A stretch of 64,000 bases of DNA from Streptomyces calvus (GTDB lineage Bacteria; Actinomycetota; Actinomycetes; Streptomycetales; Streptomycetaceae): NCBI RefSeq assembly GCF_006782915.1, contig NZ_VCNP01000032.1, positions 62,001-126,000 on the forward strand. Reading direction: 5' to 3'. Each line of letters begins with the position of its first letter. Position 1 is the stretch's first letter. Positions 1-11,010 of this stretch are shown one piece after another. Made by a program: the position numbers and the translations under genes. The notes under the pieces are model-generated. The model was given only the letters and a program-made list of their open reading frames with translations, ran no database searches and was not told where the DNA came from.

Positions 1-78
1 CATGGCCTTGAAGGTCACGCCGAAGCCGGCCACGGGGTTCAGGAAACCGGGCTTGGTCTCCTTGGGCTCCTCAGCCAT
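1..78 (-). CDS. nuoI: NADH-quinone oxidoreductase subunit I, 5' end only
   Basis: Only the first 26 codons lie in the window; the gene runs off the left edge. The visible start [20 protein letters not shown] is an ordinary actinobacterial NuoI N-terminus, followed by the GVTFKAM segment that precedes the ferredoxin domain. NuoI carries two [4Fe-4S] clusters in the peripheral arm of complex I; those cysteines are outside the window. The ATG at 78 overlaps the nuoH stop by 8 bp, so translation is coupled. The assignment rests on the operon order and this short N-terminus. Confidence 0.9.
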   Translation of the reverse strand, partial: MAEEPKETKPGFLNPVAGFGVTFKAM

Positions 79-1447
79 CGTGCGCCTCCTTTCCCTCCGT
101 GGACCCACCCAGCGGTCCGTCACTCTGAGTATCGGGCCCACCACTGACAATCAGCTCGCGCTCACGGCGCGGCCGGCGGCGCGGCACCGGTGGCAATTCC
201 TGCCCCGGCAGCGGCGGTACGGGGAACCCGCCCGCCATGGGGTCGAAGCCGGGCGTGCCCTCGGCGGGCTGCTCGGCCTCCTTCGACTTGGCCCGGAAGA
301 TGTCGGCCACGAAGGAGAGCAGCAGCAGGGCGAGGACGACGCCGCCGATGTAGAGCGCGATGTCGGCGAAGTCGTAGTTCTCGTTCCGCAGGGCCCGCAC
401 GGTGGCGACGAGCATCAGCCACACCAGGGAGACCGGGATGAGGACCTTCCAGCCGAGCTTCATCAGCTGGTCGTAGCGCACGCGCGGGAGCGTGCCGCGC
501 AGCCAGACGAAGCCGAACAGCAGCGTCAACAGCTTGCCGGTGAACCAGAGCATCGGCCACCAGCCGTGGTTCGCGCCCTCCCAGAAGGTGCTGATCGGGT
601 ACGGGGCCCGCCAGCCGCCCAGGAAGAGCGTCACGGCGACGGCCGAGACGGTCACCATGTTGATGTACTCGGCGAGCATGAACATCGCGAACTTGATCGA
701 CGAGTACTCGGTGTTGAACCCGCCGACCAGGTCGCCCTCGGACTCCGGCATGTCGAACGGGGCGCGGTTGGTCTCACCGACCATGGTGACGATGTAGATG
801 ATGAAGGAGACCGGCAGCAGCAGCACGTACCAGCGGTCGGTCTGCTGCTCGACGATCGTGGACGTCGACATCGACCCCGAGTAGAGGAACACGGAGGCGA
901 AGGCGGCACCCATGGCGATCTCGTAGGAGATCATTTGCGCGCAGGAGCGCAGGCCGCCGAGGAGCGGGTACGTCGACCCCGAGCTCCAGCCGGCGAGGAC
1001 GATGCCGTAGATGCCGACCGAGGCGACCGCGAGGATGTAGAGCACCGCGATCGGCAGGTCGGTGAGCTGCATCGTGGTGCGGTGGCCGAAGATCGAGATT
1101 TCGTTGCCGGCCGGGCCGAAGGGGATCACCGCGATCGCCATGAAGGCCGGGATGGCCGCGACGATCGGCGCGAGGACGTACACCGCCTTGTCCGCGCGTT
1201 TGACGACGACGTCCTCCTTGAGCATCAGCTTCACGCCGTCGGCGAGCGACTGGAGCATGCCCCAGGGGCCGTGCCGGTTGGGGCCGATGCGCAGCTGCAT
1301 CCAGGCGACGACCTTGCGCTCCATCACGATGGAGATCAGCACGGTCACCATCAGGAAGGCGAAGCAGAACACCGCCTTGACGACGACCAGCCACCAGGGG
1401 TCGCGGCCGAACATCGAGAGGTCTTCAGCGGCGAGGTACGGGCTCAT
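71..1447 (-). CDS. nuoH: NADH-quinone oxidoreductase subunit H
   Basis: Membrane subunit of complex I (458 aa) that helps form the quinone chamber and links the peripheral arm to the proton-pumping membrane arm. The translation is strongly hydrophobic with about eight to nine membrane segments and contains the family stretch [19 protein letters not shown] and the conserved loop [20 protein letters not shown] that contacts the quinone. The C-terminal ~55 residues after the last helix are a proline-rich cytoplasmic tail longer than in proteobacteria, as in other actinomycetes. The start [10 protein letters not shown] was chosen because its ATG at 1447 overlaps the nuoG stop in an ATGA coupling. 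An in-frame extension upstream runs into nuoG and has no NuoH-like sequence. Confidence 0.97.
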   Translation of the reverse strand: MSPYLAAEDLSMFGRDPWWLVVVKAVFCFAFLMVTVLISIVMERKVVAWMQLRIGPNRHGPWGMLQSLADGVKLMLKEDVVVKRADKAVYVLAPIVAAIPAFMAIAVIPFGPAGNEISIFGHRTTMQLTDLPIAVLYILAVASVGIYGIVLAGWSSGSTYPLLGGLRSCAQMISYEIAMGAAFASVFLYSGSMSTSTIVEQQTDRWYVLLLPVSFIIYIVTMVGETNRAPFDMPESEGDLVGGFNTEYSSIKFAMFMLAEYINMVTVSAVAVTLFLGGWRAPYPISTFWEGANHGWWPMLWFTGKLLTLLFGFVWLRGTLPRVRYDQLMKLGWKVLIPVSLVWLMLVATVRALRNENYDFADIALYIGGVVLALLLLSFVADIFRAKSKEAEQPAEGTPGFDPMAGGFPVPPLPGQELPPVPRRRPRRERELIVSGGPDTQSDGPLGGSTEGKEAHDG

Positions 1448-3948
1448 GCCTCCACCTCCTTGGGGGCCTCGGCGGCGAGCGTCGCCGGTCCGATGCGGAC
1501 GAGGGATCCGGGCCGTTCCCCGGTGTCGGAGGCGACGCCGCCGCCGGTGGAGTTCAGCGGGAGCCACACCACGCGGTCGGGCATCTCGGTGATCTCCACG
1601 GGCAGTTGCACCGTGCCGGCGGTGCCGGTCACCGCGAGCAGGTCGCCGTCCTTGACGCCGACCTCGGCGGCCGTGGCGGCCGACACGCGCGCGTGCGCGG
1701 CGTGCCGGGTCCCGGCCAGCGCCTCGTCGCCGACCTGCAGCAGGCCCTGGTCGAGCAGCAGCCGGTGTCCGGCGAGGACCGCCTCTCCGGCGGCCGGCCG
1801 GGGCAGCGCGCCCGCGGTCTCCAGCGGGTCGGTGGCCGGCGGGCCGCTCCAGGCGCCGAGCCGGTCGAGTTCCGCGCGGACCGTGCGCAGGTCCGGCAGC
1901 CCCAGGTGGACGTCCATGGCGTCGGCCAGCATCTGCAGCACGCGCGCGTCGGTGGGCGCGAGACGCCGGGTCATCTGGTCGGGCTTGAGCGCCGCCTCGA
2001 ACAGGCGGACCCTGCCTTCCCAGTTGAGGAAGGTGCCGGCCTTCTCGGCGACCGCGGCGACCGGCAGGACGACGTCGGCGAGCGCGGTGACCTCGCTGGG
2101 CCGCAGCTCCAGCGAGACCACGAACCCGGCCTCGGCGAGTGCCGCACGCGCGCGGGCCGGGTCGGGCAGGTCGGCGACCTCCACGCCCGCGACCAGCAGC
2201 GCCTGGAGTTCACCGCGCGCCGCCGCCTCGATGATCTGGCCGGTGTCGCGGCCGTAGCGGTGCGGCAGGTCGGCGACGCCCCAGACGGCGGCGACCTCCT
2301 CCCGTGCGCGCGGGTCGGTCGCCGGGCGGCCGCCCGGCAGCAGCGACGGCAGCGCGCCCGCCTCCACCGCGCCCCGCTCCCCGGCCCGGCGCGGGATCCA
2401 CACCAGCCGGGCACCGGTCGCGGTGGCCGTTCGTACGGCCGCGGTCAGACCGCCGCGTACGGCCGCGAGCCGCTCGCCGACGACGATCACCGCGCCGTCG
2501 GCCCGCAGCGCCTCGGCCGCGGCGGCCCCGTCGCCCTCCAGGCCGACGCCGCTGGCGAGCGCGTCCAGCCACTCGGTCTCGGTGCCGGGCGCGGCCGGCA
2601 GCAGCGTGCCGCCGGCCTTCGTCAGGCCGCGGGTGGCGTGCGTGGCCAGGGCGAAGGTCCGCTGCCCGTGCCCGCGCCAGGCCTTGCGCAGCCGCAGGAA
2701 GACGCCGGGCGCCTCCTCCTCGGACTCGAACCCGACCAGCAGGACGGCCGGCGCCTTCTCCAGCACGGTGTACGTGACGCCCGTGCCCGCGAGGTCGCGG
2801 CCGCGGCCCGCCACCCGGGCGGCGAGGAAGTCGGCCTCCTCGGCGCTGTGCACGCGCGCGCGGAAGTCGATGTCGTTGGTGTCGAGCGCCACCCGCGCGA
2901 ACTTGCTGTACGCGTAGGCGTCCTCGACGGTGAGCCGGCCGCCGGTGAGGACACCGGTGCGGCCCCGCGAGGCCAGCAGTCCCTGCGCCGCGATCTGCAG
3001 CGCGTCGGGCCAGGACGCCGGCTCCAGCTCGCCCTCCGCGTTGCGCACCAGCGGCGTCTGGAGCCGGTCCCGCTGCTGCGCGTACCGGAACGCGAAGCGT
3101 CCCTTGTCGCAGATCCACTCCTCGTTGACCTCGGGGTCGTGGGCGGCGAGCCGCCGCATGACCTTGCCGCGCCGGTGGTCGGTGCGGGTGGCGCAGCCGC
3201 CGGAGCAGTGCTCGCACACCGACGGCGAGGAGATCAGGTCGAAGGGACGGGAGCGGAACCGGTAGGCGGCCGAGGTGAGCGCGCCGACCGGGCAGATCTG
3301 GATGGTGTTGCCGGAGAAGTACGACTCGAACGGGTCGCCCTCGCCGGTGCCGACCTGCTGCAGCGCGCCCCGCTCGACCAGCTCGATCATCGGGTCGCCG
3401 GCGATCTGGTTGGAGAAGCGGGTGCAGCGGGCGCACAGCACGCACCGCTCGCGGTCGAGCAGCACCTGGGTGGAGATCGGTACGGGCTTTTCGTAGGTGC
3501 GCTTCTTGCCCTCGAAGCGGGACTCGGCGTTGCCGTGCGACATCGCCTGGTTCTGCAGCGGGCACTCGCCGCCCTTGTCGCAGACCGGGCAGTCCAGCGG
3601 GTGGTTGATGAGCAGCAGCTCCATCACACCCTTCTGGGCCTTCTCCGCGACCGGCGAGGTGAGGTGGGTCTTCACCACCATTCCGTCGGTGCAGGTGATG
3701 GTGCAGGACGCCATGGGCTTGCGCTGGCCCTCGACCTCGACGATGCACTGGCGGCAGGCGCCGGCCGGGTCGAGGAGCGGGTGGTCGCAGAACCGGGGGA
3801 TCTCGATGCCCAGTTGCTCGGCGGCCCGGATGACCAGGGTGCCCTTGGGCACGCTGATCTCGGCGCCGTCGATCGTCAGCGTGACGAGGTCCTCGGGCGG
3901 GACCGCCGCCTCTCCCCCGCCGGAGGGAGCGCTGGTGGTCACAGTCAT
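1444..3948 (-). CDS. nuoG: NADH-quinone oxidoreductase subunit G
   Basis: Iron-sulfur subunit of the complex I peripheral arm (834 aa). The N-terminus has a plant-type [2Fe-2S] fold with Cys54, Cys65, Cys68 and Cys82, then the NuoG-specific [19 protein letters not shown] stretch, the [11 protein letters not shown] and ICPVGAL cluster motifs, and a further cluster site around [13 protein letters not shown]. The C-terminal half is a molybdopterin-oxidoreductase-like fold without a visible molybdenum ligand, as is normal for NuoG. The start [10 protein letters not shown] at 3948 gives an ATGA overlap with the nuoF stop; the frame is open much further upstream but only as the antisense-like shadow of nuoF. 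Alanine-rich and diverged sequence in the last 350 residues is typical for actinobacterial NuoG. Confidence 0.97.
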   Translation of the reverse strand: MTVTTSAPSGGGEAAVPPEDLVTLTIDGAEISVPKGTLVIRAAEQLGIEIPRFCDHPLLDPAGACRQCIVEVEGQRKPMASCTITCTDGMVVKTHLTSPVAEKAQKGVMELLLINHPLDCPVCDKGGECPLQNQAMSHGNAESRFEGKKRTYEKPVPISTQVLLDRERCVLCARCTRFSNQIAGDPMIELVERGALQQVGTGEGDPFESYFSGNTIQICPVGALTSAAYRFRSRPFDLISSPSVCEHCSGGCATRTDHRRGKVMRRLAAHDPEVNEEWICDKGRFAFRYAQQRDRLQTPLVRNAEGELEPASWPDALQIAAQGLLASRGRTGVLTGGRLTVEDAYAYSKFARVALDTNDIDFRARVHSAEEADFLAARVAGRGRDLAGTGVTYTVLEKAPAVLLVGFESEEEAPGVFLRLRKAWRGHGQRTFALATHATRGLTKAGGTLLPAAPGTETEWLDALASGVGLEGDGAAAAEALRADGAVIVVGERLAAVRGGLTAAVRTATATGARLVWIPRRAGERGAVEAGALPSLLPGGRPATDPRAREEVAAVWGVADLPHRYGRDTGQIIEAAARGELQALLVAGVEVADLPDPARARAALAEAGFVVSLELRPSEVTALADVVLPVAAVAEKAGTFLNWEGRVRLFEAALKPDQMTRRLAPTDARVLQMLADAMDVHLGLPDLRTVRAELDRLGAWSGPPATDPLETAGALPRPAAGEAVLAGHRLLLDQGLLQVGDEALAGTRHAAHARVSAATAAEVGVKDGDLLAVTGTAGTVQLPVEITEMPDRVVWLPLNSTGGGVASDTGERPGSLVRIGPATLAAEAPKEVEA

Positions 3949-5297
3949 GCGTTCACCTCCGTGCGGTGGTCGGCCCAGGCCGTCGACTTCGCGGGGTCGA
4001 AGGGGCAGCCGCGGCCCGTGATGTGCTCCTCGTACTCCTCGCGGAAGTACTTGAGCGAGGAGAAGATCGGCGAGGCGGCGCCGTCGCCGAGGGCGCAGAA
4101 GGACTTGCCGTTGATGTTGTCGGCGATGTCGTTCAGCTTGTCGAGGTCGGACATCCGGCCCTTGCCGGCCTCGATGTCGCGCAGCAGCTGCACCAGCCAG
4201 TACGTGCCCTCGCGGCAGGGCGTGCACTTGCCGCAGGACTCGTGGGCGTAGAACTCGGTCCAGCGGGTGACGGCGCGCACCACGCAGGTCGTCTCGTCGA
4301 AGCACTGCAGGGCCTTGGTGCCGAGCATGGATCCGGCGGCGCCCACGCCCTCGTAGTCGAGCGGGACGTCGAGGTGCTCGTCGGTGAACATCGGCGTGGA
4401 GGAGCCGCCCGGCGTCCAGAACTTCAGCCGGTGGCCCGGCCGCATCCCGCCGCTCATCTCCAGCAGCTGGCGCAGGGTGATGCCGAGGGGCGCCTCGTAC
4501 TGGCCGGGGCTGGCGACGTGGCCGCTGAGGGAGTAGAGCGTGAAGCCCGGGGACTTCTCGCTGCCCATCGAGCGGAACCATTCCTTGCCCCGGTGCATGA
4601 TCGCGGGAACCGACGCGATCGACTCGACGTTGTTCACCACGGTCGGGCACGCGTAGAGGCCCGCGACGGCGGGGAAGGGGGGACGCAGCCGCGGCTGGCC
4701 CCGGCGGCCTTCGAGCGAGTCGAGCAGTGCGGTCTCCTCACCGCAGATGTACGCGCCCGCGCCCGCGTGCACGGTGAGTTCGAGGTCGAGTCCGCTGCCC
4801 AGGATGTTCTCGCCGAGGAAGCCGGCCTCGTAGGCCTCGCGCACCGCCGTGTGCAGTCGCCGCAGTACGGGGACGACCTCGCCGCGGAGGTAGATGAAGG
4901 CGTGCGACGACCGGATCGCGTGGCACGCGATGACGATGCCCTCGATGAGGCTGTGCGGGTTGGCGAAGAGGAGCGGGATGTCCTTGCAGGTTCCCGGCTC
5001 CGACTCGTCGGCGTTGACCACGAGGTAGTGGGGCTTGCCGTCGCCCTGCGGGATGAACTGCCACTTCATCCCGGTCGGGAAGCCGGCGCCGCCGCGCCCG
5101 CGCAGACCGGACTCCTTGACGTAGGCGATGACGTCGTCCGGGGACATCGCGAGCGCCTTGCGCAGCCCCTCGTACCCGTCGTGCCTGCGGTAGACGTCCA
5201 GCGTCCAGGACTCGTCCTCGTCCCAGAAGGCCGACAGCACCGGCGCGAGCAGCTTCTCCGGGCTGGTGTCCTTGAGTTCGGGTGCCAAGGTCATCAC
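3945..5297 (-). CDS. nuoF: NADH-quinone oxidoreductase subunit F
   Basis: NADH- and FMN-binding subunit of complex I (450 aa), where electrons enter from NADH. The glycine-rich [13 protein letters not shown] motif for NADH/FMN lies near residue 69, and the [4Fe-4S] (N3) ligands are in [14 protein letters not shown] (Cys355, 358, 361) plus Cys401 in FCALGDG. Two methionines begin the frame; ATG at 5297 is preferred because it overlaps the nuoE stop as ATGA, while ATG at 5294 would not be coupled. It pairs with NuoE and NuoG to form the dehydrogenase module. Confidence 0.97.
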   Translation of the reverse strand: MMTLAPELKDTSPEKLLAPVLSAFWDEDESWTLDVYRRHDGYEGLRKALAMSPDDVIAYVKESGLRGRGGAGFPTGMKWQFIPQGDGKPHYLVVNADESEPGTCKDIPLLFANPHSLIEGIVIACHAIRSSHAFIYLRGEVVPVLRRLHTAVREAYEAGFLGENILGSGLDLELTVHAGAGAYICGEETALLDSLEGRRGQPRLRPPFPAVAGLYACPTVVNNVESIASVPAIMHRGKEWFRSMGSEKSPGFTLYSLSGHVASPGQYEAPLGITLRQLLEMSGGMRPGHRLKFWTPGGSSTPMFTDEHLDVPLDYEGVGAAGSMLGTKALQCFDETTCVVRAVTRWTEFYAHESCGKCTPCREGTYWLVQLLRDIEAGKGRMSDLDKLNDIADNINGKSFCALGDGAASPIFSSLKYFREEYEEHITGRGCPFDPAKSTAWADHRTEVNA

Positions 5298-6198
5298 TCC
5301 CCCTCCTCGGCAGTGGGCCCGGCCGGGTCGGAGGGGCGAGGCGCGGCCTCTCCTTCACGGGCGGTGGTGGGCGACGGGTGGGAGGGATCGGAGGCCGCTG
5401 TGTCCTGCGGCGCGTCGTGCGAGCTGAGGTGCTCCGCCGGGGACGGCTCGTGCGGCGCGGTGTCCCGCGGGGCCTCACCGCGCGGGTGGACCACACGCGC
5501 GGGTGCCTCGCCCTTGGCCAGCTTCAGGCCGACCAGGGAGGCGGGCCCGGCGCTGCCGGTCGCCTCGACGGCGCCCTCCCGCTCGTCGGGGAAGCCGGCC
5601 AGGATCCGGGCGGTCTCCTTGAAGGTGCACAGGGGCGCACCGCGGGTCGGCGACACCGGGCGGCCGGCGCGCAGGTCGTCGACCATGCGCTTGGCGCTCT
5701 CGGGGGTCTGGTTGTCGAAGAACTCCCAGTTGACCATCACCACGGGCGCGAAGTCGCAGGCCGCGTTGCACTCGATGTGCTCCAGGGTGACCTTGCCGTC
5801 GTCGGTGGTCTCGCCGTTGCCGACGCCGAGGTGCTCCTGGAGCTCCTCGAAGATCGCGTCGCCGCCCATGACGGCGCACAGCGTGTTGGTGCACACCCCG
5901 ACCTGGTAGTCGCCGCTCGGCCGGCGCCGGTACATGGTGTAGAAGGTGGCGACCGCCGTCACCTCGGCCGTGGTGAGGCCGAGCACGTCCGCGCAGAACT
6001 GCATGCCGGTGCGCGTGACGTGGCCCTCCTCCGACTGCACGAGGTGCAGCAGCGGCAGGAGGGCGGACCGGGAGTCCGGGTAGCGGGCGATGATCTCGCG
6101 CGCGTCGGTCTCCAGCCGGGCCCGGACGTCGTCCGGGTAGGCGGGCGCGGGCAGTTCGGGCATGCCCAGGCTGACGCCCCGCTCCGAAGAAGAGGTGG

Positions 6199-6202
<4 letters not shown>
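5294..6202 (-). CDS. nuoE: NADH-quinone oxidoreductase subunit E, long C-terminal tail
   Basis: Thioredoxin-like [2Fe-2S] (N1a) subunit of complex I (302 aa). The ligands are in VCTNTLC and ECNAAC. The family core ends near residue 215 at FPDEREG. The remaining ~85 residues are a low-complexity tail rich in Pro, Ser, Glu, Ala and His, absent from short proteobacterial NuoE proteins but common in Streptomyces. The start is GTG at 6202, reading [10 protein letters not shown], chosen because it overlaps the nuoD stop as GTGA. A longer open reading upstream overlaps nuoD entirely and has no family similarity. Confidence 0.96.
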
Positions 6203-7517
<1,315 letters not shown>

Positions 7518-7521
<4 letters not shown>

Positions 7522-8258
7522 GAGTACGACCTCCGCTGGTCCGGAGCCGGGATCTGGGCGCCCTTGTATTCGACGGGGATGCCGCCGAGGGGGTAGTCCT
7601 TGCGCTGCGGGAAGCCCTGCCAGTCGTCCGGCATCATGATCCGCGTCAGCGCCGGGTGACCGTCGAAGACGATGCCGAAGAAGTCGTACGTCTCGCGCTC
7701 GTGCCAGTCGTTCGTGGGATAGACCGGGAACAGCGACGGGATGTGCGGGTCGCTGTCGGGCGCGCTGACCTCCAGGCGGATCAGCCGGTTGTGGGTGATC
7801 GAGCGCAGGTGGTAGACGGCGTGCAGCTCGCGGCCCTTGTCGTTCGGGTAGTGCACGCCGCTGACGCCGGTGCACAGCTCGAAGCGGAGTGCGGGGTCGT
7901 CGCGCAGGGTCTTCGCGACGCGCACCAGGTGCTCGCGGGCGATGTGGAAGGTGAGCTCGCCGCGGTCGACGACGGTCTTCTCGATGGCGTTGTCGGGCAG
8001 CAGGTCCTGCTCCTCCAGGGCGCCCTCGAGTTCGTCGGCGACCTCGTCGAACCAGCCGCCGTAGGGGCGGGCCGCCGGTCCCGGGAGCCGGACCGAGCGG
8101 ACCAGTCCGCCGTAGCCCGAGGTGTCGCCGCCGCCCGCGGCGCCGAACATGCCGCGCTGGACGCGGATCTCCTCGCCGCCCTGGCCGCGCTGGCCCGGGA
8201 GGTTCTCCGCGGAGAGCTCCTTCTCCGGGTTGGTGCCGTTGCCGTTCGCGTCGCTCAT
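7518..8258 (-). CDS. nuoC: NADH-quinone oxidoreductase subunit C
   Basis: 30-kDa-type subunit of complex I (246 aa). The signature [20 protein letters not shown] is present near residue 187, followed by [19 protein letters not shown], the segment that packs against NuoD. The N-terminal ~70 residues are Gly/Gln-rich and probably disordered, an actinobacterial feature. ATG at 8258 overlaps the nuoB stop as ATGA. The protein has no cofactor of its own and serves to assemble the connecting module with NuoB and NuoD. Confidence 0.97.
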
Positions 8259-8809
8259 CGCAGCAGCCCCTTCATCTCGATCGTGGGCAGGGCCTTGAGC
8301 GCCGCCTCCTCCGCCTCGCGGGCCGCCTCCTCGGCGTTCACGCCGAGCTTGGAGCCCTGGATCTTCTGGTGGAGCTTGAGAATGGCGTCCATCAGCATCT
8401 CGGGGCGGGGCGGACAACCCGGGAGGTAGATGTCGACCGGGACGACGTGGTCGACGCCCTGGACGATCGCGTAGTTGTTGAACATGCCGCCCGAGGAGGC
8501 GCAGACCCCCATGGAGATCACCCACTTCGGGTTCGGCATCTGGTCGTAGACCTGCCGCAGCACCGGCGCCATCTTCTGGCTGACCCGCCCGGCGACGATC
8601 ATGAGGTCCGCCTGCCGCGGCGAGCCGCGGAAGACCTCCATGCCGAAGCGCGCCAGGTCGTAACGGCCGGCGCCGGTGGTCATCATCTCGATGGCACAGC
8701 AGGCGAGGCCGAACGTGGCGGGGAAGACGGACGACTTGCGCACCCAGCCCGCGGCCTGCTCGACGGTGGTCAGCAGGAATCCGCTCGGCAGCTTTTCTTC
8801 GAGTCCCAT
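8255..8809 (-). CDS. nuoB: NADH-quinone oxidoreductase subunit B
   Basis: Carries the terminal [4Fe-4S] cluster N2 of complex I (184 aa), which reduces menaquinone. The four ligands are visible: adjacent Cys37 and Cys38 in [10 protein letters not shown], Cys103 in [10 protein letters not shown] and Cys132 in LPGCPPRPE. Length matches the family. The last ~30 residues are an Ala/Glu-rich helix. It starts 13 bp downstream of the nuoA stop, the only clear gap in this operon within the window. Confidence 0.98.
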   Translation of the reverse strand: MGLEEKLPSGFLLTTVEQAAGWVRKSSVFPATFGLACCAIEMMTTGAGRYDLARFGMEVFRGSPRQADLMIVAGRVSQKMAPVLRQVYDQMPNPKWVISMGVCASSGGMFNNYAIVQGVDHVVPVDIYLPGCPPRPEMLMDAILKLHQKIQGSKLGVNAEEAAREAEEAALKALPTIEMKGLLR

Positions 8810-8822
8810 GGCTAAAGGCCCC

Positions 8823-9182
8823 TCAGTCCCATTCCAGGCCGCCGCGCCGCCATACGTACGCGTACGCGACGAAGACGGTGAGCACGAAGAGCAGCATCTC
8901 CACGAGCCCGAAAAGCCCCAGGGCGTCGAAGGTGACGGCCCAGGGGTAGAGGAAGACGATCTCGATGTCGAAGACGATGAAGAGCATCGCCGTCAGGTAG
9001 TACTTGATGGGGAAGCGCCCGCCGCCGGCCGGCGTGGGGGTCGGCTCGATACCGCACTCGTAGGCTTCGAGCTTGGCGCGGTTGTACCGCTTCGGACCGA
9101 TCAGCGTGGCCATGACCACGGAGAAGATCGCAAAGCCTGCCCCGAGGGCTCCCAGTACGAGGATGGGCGCATACGCGTTCAC
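8823..9182 (-). CDS. nuoA: NADH-quinone oxidoreductase subunit A
   Basis: Small membrane subunit of complex I (119 aa) with three predicted membrane helices (about residues 5-27, 61-81 and 88-110). The loop after helix 1 contains the conserved YECGIEPTP stretch, whose cysteine is the redox-state sensitive residue of the family. As the first gene of the operon it follows the intergenic region that holds the Rex-type operator. Start ATG at 9182 is preceded by GAGAGGAGCGAGG, a good ribosome binding site. Confidence 0.97.
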   Translation of the reverse strand: MNAYAPILVLGALGAGFAIFSVVMATLIGPKRYNRAKLEAYECGIEPTPTPAGGGRFPIKYYLTAMLFIVFDIEIVFLYPWAVTFDALGLFGLVEMLLFVLTVFVAYAYVWRRGGLEWD

Positions 9183-9290
9183 CGCTCCTCGCTCCTCTCA
9201 GTCGGCACTGACTGCTGGCGGTTTGCGTCGGGCTCACGTCCGCCTCGCCAGTCCCCCGAACCCCGCCCGCCCCGGCGAAGATCGAGAACA

Positions 9291-9306
9291 TGTGAAGCAG
9301 GTCACA
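9291..9306. promoter_or_regulatory. Candidate Rex operator upstream of nuoA
   Basis: The 16-mer TGTGAAGCAGGTCACA is a near-perfect inverted repeat and matches the known actinobacterial Rex operator form (TGTGAA-N4-TTCACA) with one base changed in the right arm. It lies about 110-125 bp upstream of the nuoA start. Rex senses NADH/NAD+ and is established to repress nuo in Streptomyces coelicolor, so the place fits. No rex gene is in the window. Confidence 0.72.
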
Positions 9307-9959
9307 AGCCCAACCGCTCCGCATCTTATGCCCGCGAGTCTGTGATCTGCGACACGGGGTATTGCACAAGCTTTGTGATCTCCACCACCTGACGAACGAT
9401 CATGAAGTCGGATGAGCGGAGATCTTCACACGCGAAGCGTTCGCGTGATCACCAACCGTGACATTTTACCTCGTCATTGCAGCTCAGAAGGCCCGTCTCA
9501 ATATCAAGATGGTTCCCTTGCATGCAAATTGGTGCTGGACCGGATCTCTTGATAGAGGGCGCGTTCACACATCAGGGGGACGCGAGGCGCGGTGTGGACG
9601 TGTGCACGCGTTCACGAAGTCGTGGCGTCACGTTCCGGCCATCGATCACCACCGTCGACCGGGGCGCGGCCGGGGCGGGGGACGTGGGGGCAGGGGTAAT
9701 CGTTCCGTGACCTCCGCCACATTCATGAGAGCCGCATGAGAGGAGGGATTGGCCAATCGGTCCAACCGGTGGTAAGCGGAGGGCAATTCGGACGTAACGA
9801 TGAAAGTGCGTGATCACGGGCCGATCACGGGCGCCCGCAATGTCCGTTACGGCGTCAATAAAGAACGACACGCCCGGGATTCGGAGCCCCGATTGAACAA
9901 CTGTGGCGCAGCACACGTTTCTTGAAGATATGAAGCAGCCCCTGATACCGGTTGTTCCC
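9307..9959. other. Long intergenic region between nuoA and the NlpC/P60 gene
   Basis: About 650 bp without a convincing gene; base composition is less GC-rich than the neighbours. It holds the upstream part of the divergent promoter region. Visible structure includes CACAA-GCT-TTGTG at 9366-9378, a repeated GATCACGGGC at 9812-9821 and 9823-9832 spaced one helical turn apart, and a 7-bp inverted pair CGTAACG/CGTTACG around 9793 and 9848. These could be operators for the divergent genes but no regulator can be named from sequence. Confidence 0.4.
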
Positions 9960-10763
9960 ATGTCCCACACCGCTCACATACGCAGCCACCGGAAGCCCCG
10001 CCGTACCGCGTCGTCCACGATCGCGATGCGGGCCGGAGTTGCCGGTGGCGTCCTCAGCACCCTGGCAGTGGCCGGGGCGTCGGGTTCGGCGAACGCGGCC
10101 GAGCCCGTGACGCAGACCCTCGAACTGCCCACCCTGACGGCCGACCTGGCCGCCCAGGTCGCCCAGTCCGCGGACGCCACCCAGCAGGCCGCCGCGAGCT
10201 ACCAGCTGCAGGCCGAGCGTGACGCGGCCGCCGCCCAGGCCGCCAAGGAGGCCAAGGCGGACCTCGCCGAGGCCAAGAAGAAGGCCGAGGCGAAGAAGAA
10301 GGCCGCCGAGGAGGCCCGCAGGGCCGCCGCCGAGCGCGCCGCGCGCGACGCCGAGCGCGCCACCCTCTCCGCCACCACCACCACGACGACCGCCTCCGCG
10401 CCGGCCAGCGGCAGCGTCGCGGCGGTCGTCGCCTTCCTGCGGGCGCAGGTGGGCGACGCCTACGTCATGGGCGCCACCGGCCCCAACGCCTGGGACTGCT
10501 CCAGCCTGGTCCAGGCCGCGTTCCGCCAGGTCGGCGTCGACCTGCCGCGCGTCTCGCAGGACCAGTCGATGGTCGGCACCGACATCCCGCTGTCGCAGAT
10601 CCAGGTCGGCGACATCCTGTACTGGGGCGGCAAGGGCTCCGCCTACCACGTGGGTGTCTACATCGGCAACGGCCAGTACCTGGACGCCGCCAACTCCGCC
10701 AAGGGCGTCGTGATCCAGGACCTCTCCGGCTACCCGGCGTCGGGCGCCGTGCGCGTGCTCTGA
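9960..10763 (+). CDS. Secreted NlpC/P60 peptidoglycan endopeptidase
   Basis: Predicted cell-wall hydrolase of 267 aa that would cut within peptidoglycan stem peptides outside the membrane. An arginine-rich N-terminus is followed by a hydrophobic signal segment ending near GSANAAEP. Next comes a long Ala/Lys/Glu-rich coiled coil, a Thr-rich linker, and a C-terminal NlpC/P60 domain with the catalytic cysteine in WDCSSLVQAAF and the histidine in YHVGVYIG. The coiled-coil plus NlpC/P60 layout resembles RipA-like and Streptomyces SwlA-type hydrolases. The start is uncertain: ATG 9960 (MSHTAHIRSHRK) is chosen, but in-frame ATG 9930 and GTG 9903 are open and none has a strong ribosome binding site. 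It is followed by a strong terminator. Confidence 0.9.
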   Translation: MSHTAHIRSHRKPRRTASSTIAMRAGVAGGVLSTLAVAGASGSANAAEPVTQTLELPTLTADLAAQVAQSADATQQAAASYQLQAERDAAAAQAAKEAKADLAEAKKKAEAKKKAAEEARRAAAERAARDAERATLSATTTTTTASAPASGSVAAVVAFLRAQVGDAYVMGATGPNAWDCSSLVQAAFRQVGVDLPRVSQDQSMVGTDIPLSQIQVGDILYWGGKGSAYHVGVYIGNGQYLDAANSAKGVVIQDLSGYPASGAVRVL

Positions 10764-10784
10764 GCCGCGCCCTCACGGGCTGAA

Positions 10785-10811
10785 GGGCCGCTGCCGTCCG
10801 GGCAGCGGCCC
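10785..10811 (+). terminator. Rho-independent-like terminator after the NlpC/P60 gene
   Basis: A perfect 11-bp stem, GGGCCGCTGCC and GGCAGCGGCCC, with a 5-nt loop begins 21 bp after the stop codon. A short pyrimidine-rich tail (TCCCTCGTT) follows; long U tracts are usually lacking in Streptomyces terminators. Confidence 0.85.
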
Positions 10812-10973
10812 TCCCTCGTTCACCACGGGCAAGATCTCCCGATTGCCCGAATCATCCCTCGCCGGGCGTGTGTTGCGCGTGCCGGACGGCACCGCCGCCA
10901 CGCCGTGCTGCCCTCTGGCGGCCCCTCACGCCGCCTCGCCGCCCACGCAGACGGCCGAGGTCCGTCCCCCGGA

Positions 10974-11010
10974 CCCCGGCCGCCCACAGCGCCGCTCACG
11001 GCGGCCGGGG
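10974..11010 (-). terminator. Hairpin directly after the MenJ-like reductase gene
   Basis: An 11-bp perfect stem (CCCCGGCCGCC and GGCGGCCGGGG, 10974-10984 and 11000-11010) abuts the stop codon at 11011. It probably ends leftward transcription of the reductase gene. There is no clear U tract. Confidence 0.65.

Noticed and set aside
1606-4251. Long open frame of 881 codons on the plus strand opposite nuoG and nuoF
   Set aside because: It is the antisense shadow of real genes in GC-rich DNA, with no recognisable domain and composition driven by the opposite strand.
9700-9959. Possible c-di-AMP (ydaO-type) riboswitch before the NlpC/P60 gene
   Set aside because: Such riboswitches precede many Streptomyces wall hydrolase genes, but the conserved GGGGTGAAT-type core and flanking stems are not visible here.
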